This document shows, piece by piece, positions 5,837 to 8,277 of a DNA stretch of 8,277 bases. Source of the DNA: Gammaproteobacteria bacterium (GTDB taxonomy: Bacteria > Pseudomonadota > Gammaproteobacteria > Chromatiales > Chromatiaceae). The stretch lies in the NCBI GenBank assembly GCA_030621975.1, contig JAUXGQ010000049.1:1-8277 (forward strand), given 5' to 3'. Both the position numbers and the translations under genes were made by a program. Position 1 is the first letter of the stretch; every line of letters begins with the position of its first letter. The notes under the pieces were generated by a model, which was given only the letters and a program-made list of their open reading frames with translations, did not search any database and was not told the DNA's origin.

Positions 5837-6037
5837 TCTGCCTCGAATGCGGTACTGATGCGCAAGTGATTATTGCAAAAAGGAAACTCCAATATGTGTT
5901 CGAGTTGTAACTTCCTGATTATCAACAGATCTTCTTTGAGGTATGCAAACGAGTTCATAGGCAAAGGGACATGAGGTTAAAAATACGCAGTAAACACATA
6001 CCTTAGCATCAAGGGTGCTATTTCCGAGGGGGATCTC
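5837..6037. other. Remnant-like stretch after the DsrE gene, with a 26-codon ORF
   Basis: Roughly 200 bp, mostly AT-rich, hold no supported gene. One short frame deserves mention: ATG at 5894 preceded by AAGGAAA (5879-5885) encodes 26 residues beginning MCSSC and ending at TGA 5972-5974. It has a CXXC pair but no other recognisable feature and may be chance. No convincing terminator follows the DsrE stop. Confidence 0.3.
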
Positions 6038-6109
6038 ATGGGGAGAAAGTTCACGGGCCACTTCGATGTTGTCGGTCAGGGTCCGCCGGTGCTGTACATT
6101 AATAAATAG
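6038..6109 (+). pseudogene. 5' remnant of an alpha/beta-hydrolase-like gene
   Basis: A frame from ATG at 6038, preceded by the purine-rich site GAGGGGGA, encodes 23 residues: MGRKFTGHFDVVGQGPPVLY, then INK and TAG. The core HFDVVGQGPPVLYI looks like the first strands of an alpha/beta hydrolase, which normally read ...GxGPPV(L/V)(L/F)(L/I)HG and continue for about 250 residues. Here the reading stops exactly where the HG oxyanion-hole motif is expected, and the sequence passes straight into TAAATAGGGGTC, the lead-in of REP-like hairpin 2. The TAG stop (6107-6109) lies within that repeat. The likely history is insertion of, or recombination at, the repeat with loss of the rest of the gene. The fragment is short, so the family call is tentative. 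Confidence 0.45.
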
Positions 6110-6160
6110 GGGTCGGTGACAAATGCTGGCGCTAATAATTCTCATTTGTCACCGACCCTA
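6103..6160. repeat. REP-like palindrome 2 (GGGGTC family)
   Basis: A perfect 16-bp inverted repeat (6110-6125 pairs with 6143-6158, GGGTCGGTGACAAATG) flanks a 17-nt loop containing CTAATAATT. It can be extended to TAGGGG.../...CCCTA with one bulged G. The lead-in TAAATAGGGGTC (6103-6114) is identical to that of palindrome 1, and both loops contain CTAATA, but the inner stem sequence differs while remaining fully paired. No T-run follows, so a terminator role is unlikely on the plus strand. Confidence 0.7.
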
Positions 6161-6337
6161 ATGGCACTTACTTAAGCATAACCTATTCATATTATTGACG
6201 AAAGCTGGACCACTGATAGACTGGAGTTGCGACCAAACAACCCACCTATCAGCGGAGCCAATTTTCATGGTCACTAATAGCAAACTAATACGTTATTGAG
6301 ATTAGAGCCTTAACCACGAAAGGGTAGCGTCCCCTTT
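6161..6337 (+). other. Promoter-like segment with 10-codon ORF and hairpin
   Basis: This 177-bp AT-rich stretch has ordered parts but no recognisable gene. TTGACG (6195-6200) and TAGACT (6217-6222) are 16 nt apart, a fair sigma-70-like pair. CTGATAG (6213-6219) is inverted at 6246-6252. GGAG (6254-6257) precedes ATG at 6267, which opens only ten codons (MVTNSKLIRY) before TGA at 6297-6299. A hairpin follows (AAAGGG 6319-6324 with CCCTTT 6332-6337, extendable by CAC/GTG with one bulge). It could be a leader/attenuator relic or the edge of a decayed insertion sequence; neither is proven. Confidence 0.3.
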
Positions 6338-6469
6338 GTGACGAGCTCCCTGAACTGGAGTCGCGTCTCCGCTTTTTCCAAAGTCGGCCTGGAGAGCGAC
6401 ATTCAGGTCGTCGACATCGAAGGCGTGGCGGAAGATATCGCGCAGGTCGAGGAGATCTTTCTAGACTAG
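6338..6469 (+). pseudogene. 3' remnant of an unrecognised gene, convergent with lysS
   Basis: An open frame, closed by TAA at 6311-6313 upstream, reads 43 codons from a possible GTG at 6338 to TAG at 6467-6469: TSSLNWSRVSAFSKVGLESD, then IQVVDIEGVAEDIAQVEEIF, then LD. Base composition becomes GC-rich at about 6340, matching lysS and not the AT-rich DNA before it, and the peptide looks like a genuine C-terminus with an alternating strand/helix pattern. No ribosome site precedes the GTG, so this is more likely the tail of a gene whose 5' part was lost than a true 43-residue gene. I do not recognise the family. The stop is separated from the convergent lysS stop by a single base, leaving no room for a terminator between them. 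Confidence 0.4.
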
Positions 6470-6470
6470 C

Positions 6471-7961
6471 CTACTCGGGACGCATGTGCGGAAACAACAG
6501 AACATCGCGTATGGACGCGGAATCCGTAAACAACATCACCAGCCGGTCGATGCCGATACCTTCACCCGCCGTCGGCGGCAGACCGTGCTCCAGGGCGCGC
6601 ACGTAATCCTCGTCGAAATGCATGGCCTCGTCGTCCCCCGCCGCGCGCTCTTCCAGCTGCTTTCGAAAGCGCTCGGCCTGGTCCTCGGCGTCGTTGAGCT
6701 CCGAAAAGCCATTGGCTATCTCACGTCCCCCGACGAAGAACTCGAAGCGATCGGTTACGAACGGGTCCTGGTCATTGCGCCGCGCCAGCGGTGATACCTC
6801 GGTGGGATAGGCGGTAATGAAGGTCGGGTCCAACAGCCGGTGTTCCACCGTCTTTTCGAAGATCTCGATCTGGACCTTGCCCAGTCCGTAGGATCCCTTC
6901 AGCGCAATCCCGAGCCCCTCGGCCAGACTGCGCGCCTTGTCCGCATCATCCAGGTCCATCGCCGAAAACTCCGGATTGAAGTGCAGGATCGACTCCTTCA
7001 CCGTCATGCGCTGAAAAGACCTGCCGAAATCATACACCTCACCCTGATAGCTCACCGACGTGGAGCCCAGGATTTCCTGCGCCAATCCCCGCAACATCTG
7101 CTCGGTCAGCTCCATAAGAACGTTGTAGTCCGCATAGGCCTCATAGAACTCCAGCATGGTGAATTCCGGGTTATGCCGGGTGGACAGCCCCTCGTTGCGG
7201 AAATTTCGGTTGACCTCGTAGACCTTCTCGAAACCGCCCACCACGAGCCGCTTGAGATAGAGTTCCGGTGCGATGCGCAGGAAAAGATCCATGTCCAGGG
7301 CGTTGTGCCGCGTCGTGAACGGTCGCGCCAGGGCCCCGCCCGGCACCGCCTGCATCATGGGCGTCTCCACCTCCAGATAGCCCCGCTCGTTCAGATAGGC
7401 CCGAATGTACTGGATAATCGCCGTACGGGTTCGAAAGGTGTCCCGCACCGCCTCGTTCATGATCAGGTCCAGATAGCGCTGACGGTAGCGGGTCTCCTGA
7501 TCCGACAAGCCGTGGTATTTTTCCGGCAGCGGACGCAGCGACTTGGTCAGCAGGCGCAGGGTATCTGCGCGTACGGACAATTCACCGGTTCTGGTCTTGA
7601 ACAGCTGCCCCTCGACGCCGATGATGTCCCCCAGGTCCCAGTCCTTTTTAAAGGTCTGATAGGTGCCTTCGGGCAGATTGTCCCGTTGCAGGAACAATTG
7701 GATGCGCCCCGACATGTCCTGCAGATCCAGGAAGCTGGCCTTGCCCATGACGCGGCGGCTCATCAGGCGGCCCGCCACGCTGACCCGAATCCCCAACGCC
7801 TCCAGTTGCTCTGCGTCCTTGTCGTCGTACTCGGCATGCAACTCGCCCGCCATGGTGTTGCGACGAAAATCGTTGGGAAAGGCGTTACCCTGCTCCCGCA
7901 GTTCCGCCAGTTTGGCCCGACGCTGGGCGATAAGTTTGTTTTCGTCCTGGGTGTTGTCCAT
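6471..7961 (-). CDS. lysS: Lysyl-tRNA synthetase, class II
   Basis: The 496-residue enzyme activates lysine with ATP and charges tRNA(Lys) in the cytoplasm; the length is normal for LysS. The N-terminal helix (MDNTQDENKLIAQRRAKLAELREQG) leads into the anticodon-binding OB fold at about 58-137 (VSVAGRLMSRRVMGKASFLDLQD...). The class II core follows: motif 1 around 186-204 (IRAYLNERGYLEVETPMM), motif 2 at 254-272 (FRNEGLSTRHNPEFTMLEF, with the ATP-binding arginines), and motif 3 at 467-490 (GEGIGIDRLVMLFTDSASIR...). EIANGFSELND (414-424) is the conserved lysine-site region. No domain is missing. ATG at 7961-7959 is the natural start, although no strong ribosome site precedes it. A different, partial gene ends 14 bp upstream in the same direction; prfB, its common partner in gammaproteobacteria, is not there. 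A long plus-strand ORF over this gene is only a shadow. Confidence 0.98.
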   Translation of the reverse strand: MDNTQDENKLIAQRRAKLAELREQGNAFPNDFRRNTMAGELHAEYDDKDAEQLEALGIRVSVAGRLMSRRVMGKASFLDLQDMSGRIQLFLQRDNLPEGTYQTFKKDWDLGDIIGVEGQLFKTRTGELSVRADTLRLLTKSLRPLPEKYHGLSDQETRYRQRYLDLIMNEAVRDTFRTRTAIIQYIRAYLNERGYLEVETPMMQAVPGGALARPFTTRHNALDMDLFLRIAPELYLKRLVVGGFEKVYEVNRNFRNEGLSTRHNPEFTMLEFYEAYADYNVLMELTEQMLRGLAQEILGSTSVSYQGEVYDFGRSFQRMTVKESILHFNPEFSAMDLDDADKARSLAEGLGIALKGSYGLGKVQIEIFEKTVEHRLLDPTFITAYPTEVSPLARRNDQDPFVTDRFEFFVGGREIANGFSELNDAEDQAERFRKQLEERAAGDDEAMHFDEDYVRALEHGLPPTAGEGIGIDRLVMLFTDSASIRDVLLFPHMRPE

Positions 7962-7975
7962 CGTTTTCAGTTAAC

Positions 7976-8277
7976 CTAACCCGGCATAGCCGGAACTGCA
8001 GAAGTATTTTTTCGTTTCATCATGGTGCGATAAACTGACATGTGTCCTTCATCCAGCAAGAACTGCATATCATCACCACCGGCACCCTGACCATTATCGG
8101 TTCCATTACCAGTATCATTTGAGCCCCAGAATCCACTTGGCGTTACCGAACCATCTGTCGTTGGTGCTTGCGGGTCTAAAATACCAGGAAAAAAATCCGT
8201 GTATTTACTTTGCGAATTTGCCTCAATGTCTGCAATATTCGACAGGTTACCCGCCAGTTCCGATGAAGTCGGAGGCC
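7976..8277 (-). CDS. 3' end of a Gly/Asn/Asp-rich protein gene (partial)
   Basis: A minus-strand frame open from the window edge ends at TAG (7978-7976) and gives the last 99 residues of a protein. The segment is polar and low in complexity: a Ser/Asn-rich start (ELAGNLSNIADIEANSQSKY), DFFPGILDPQAPTTDGSVTP, then a Gly/Asn/Asp stretch (GSNDTGNGTDNGQGAGGDD), a short helical piece (MQFLLDEGHMSVYRTMMKRK) and the end NTSAVPAMPG. Such Asn/Asp/Gly-rich composition is typical of secreted or surface proteins, but I recognise no domain and see no sorting tag or membrane helix. It is more AT-rich than lysS. It lies 14 bp upstream of lysS in the same direction, so lysS may be partly read from its promoter unless there is a start site inside it. 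Confidence 0.6.
   Translation of the reverse strand, partial: PPTSSELAGNLSNIADIEANSQSKYTDFFPGILDPQAPTTDGSVTPSGFWGSNDTGNGTDNGQGAGGDDMQFLLDEGHMSVYRTMMKRKNTSAVPAMPG

Noticed and set aside
6840..7979. A 379-codon open frame on the plus strand opposite lysS.
   Set aside because: It is a shadow of the lysS codon pattern: the minus-strand product has every LysRS motif, while this one is His/Gln/Arg/Leu-rich with no domain.
7981..7993. CCGGC-ATA-GCCGG hairpin as a terminator before lysS.
   Set aside because: The stem is only 5 bp with a 3-nt loop, no T-run follows on the minus strand, and it lies within the last codons of the upstream gene.

Overview
The window looks like a chromosomal piece of an environmental gammaproteobacterium. 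Its class II lysyl-tRNA synthetase is of the bacterial LysS type, it carries a VPLPA/PEP-CTERM surface protein and an ECF sigma/anti-sigma pair, and its genes are moderately GC-rich. The GC-rich genes are separated by AT-rich stretches full of repeats and gene remnants, so the region has clearly been rearranged. No sequence search was possible; family names rest on motifs read by eye.

Left part (1-1501): the AT-rich 3' end of an unrecognised gene (2-205), then a REP-like hairpin beginning TAAATAGGGGTC (225-276). A secreted PEP-CTERM protein (347-1111) follows. Next comes a 162-bp MITE-like element with 26-bp terminal inverted repeats differing at one position (1128-1289), then about 210 bp of unexplained sequence.

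Middle left (1502-3586): an ATG22/UMF1-type major facilitator (1502-2803) overlaps, by ATGA, a PlsC-type glycerolipid acyltransferase that breaks off just after its FPEG block (2800-3246) and is probably dead. A small GlsB/YeaQ-type membrane protein lies on the other strand (3332-3586).

Centre (3951-5836), the most interesting block: an ECF-like promoter, an ECF sigma factor with a TTG start (4005-4544), an ATGA-overlapping membrane anti-sigma protein whose extracytoplasmic part is a DsrE-like domain (4541-5266), and a separate secreted DsrE-like protein (5360-5836). The two DsrE-like domains share a cysteine and a C-terminal signature at identical spacing. This suggests a sigma system that senses through, and perhaps controls, periplasmic DsrE-fold proteins, possibly in response to thiol or sulfur redox state.

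Right part (5837-8277): a remnant-rich stretch holds the first codons of an alpha/beta-hydrolase-like gene (6038-6109) cut off by a second REP-like hairpin (6110-6158), a promoter-like segment with a 10-codon ORF, and the 3' end of an unknown gene (6338-6469). That fragment stops one base before the convergent stop of lysS (6471-7961, minus strand). Upstream of lysS, where many gammaproteobacteria have prfB, lies the 3' end of an unrelated Gly/Asn/Asp-rich protein gene (7976 to the window edge). No rRNA, tRNA or CRISPR was seen.
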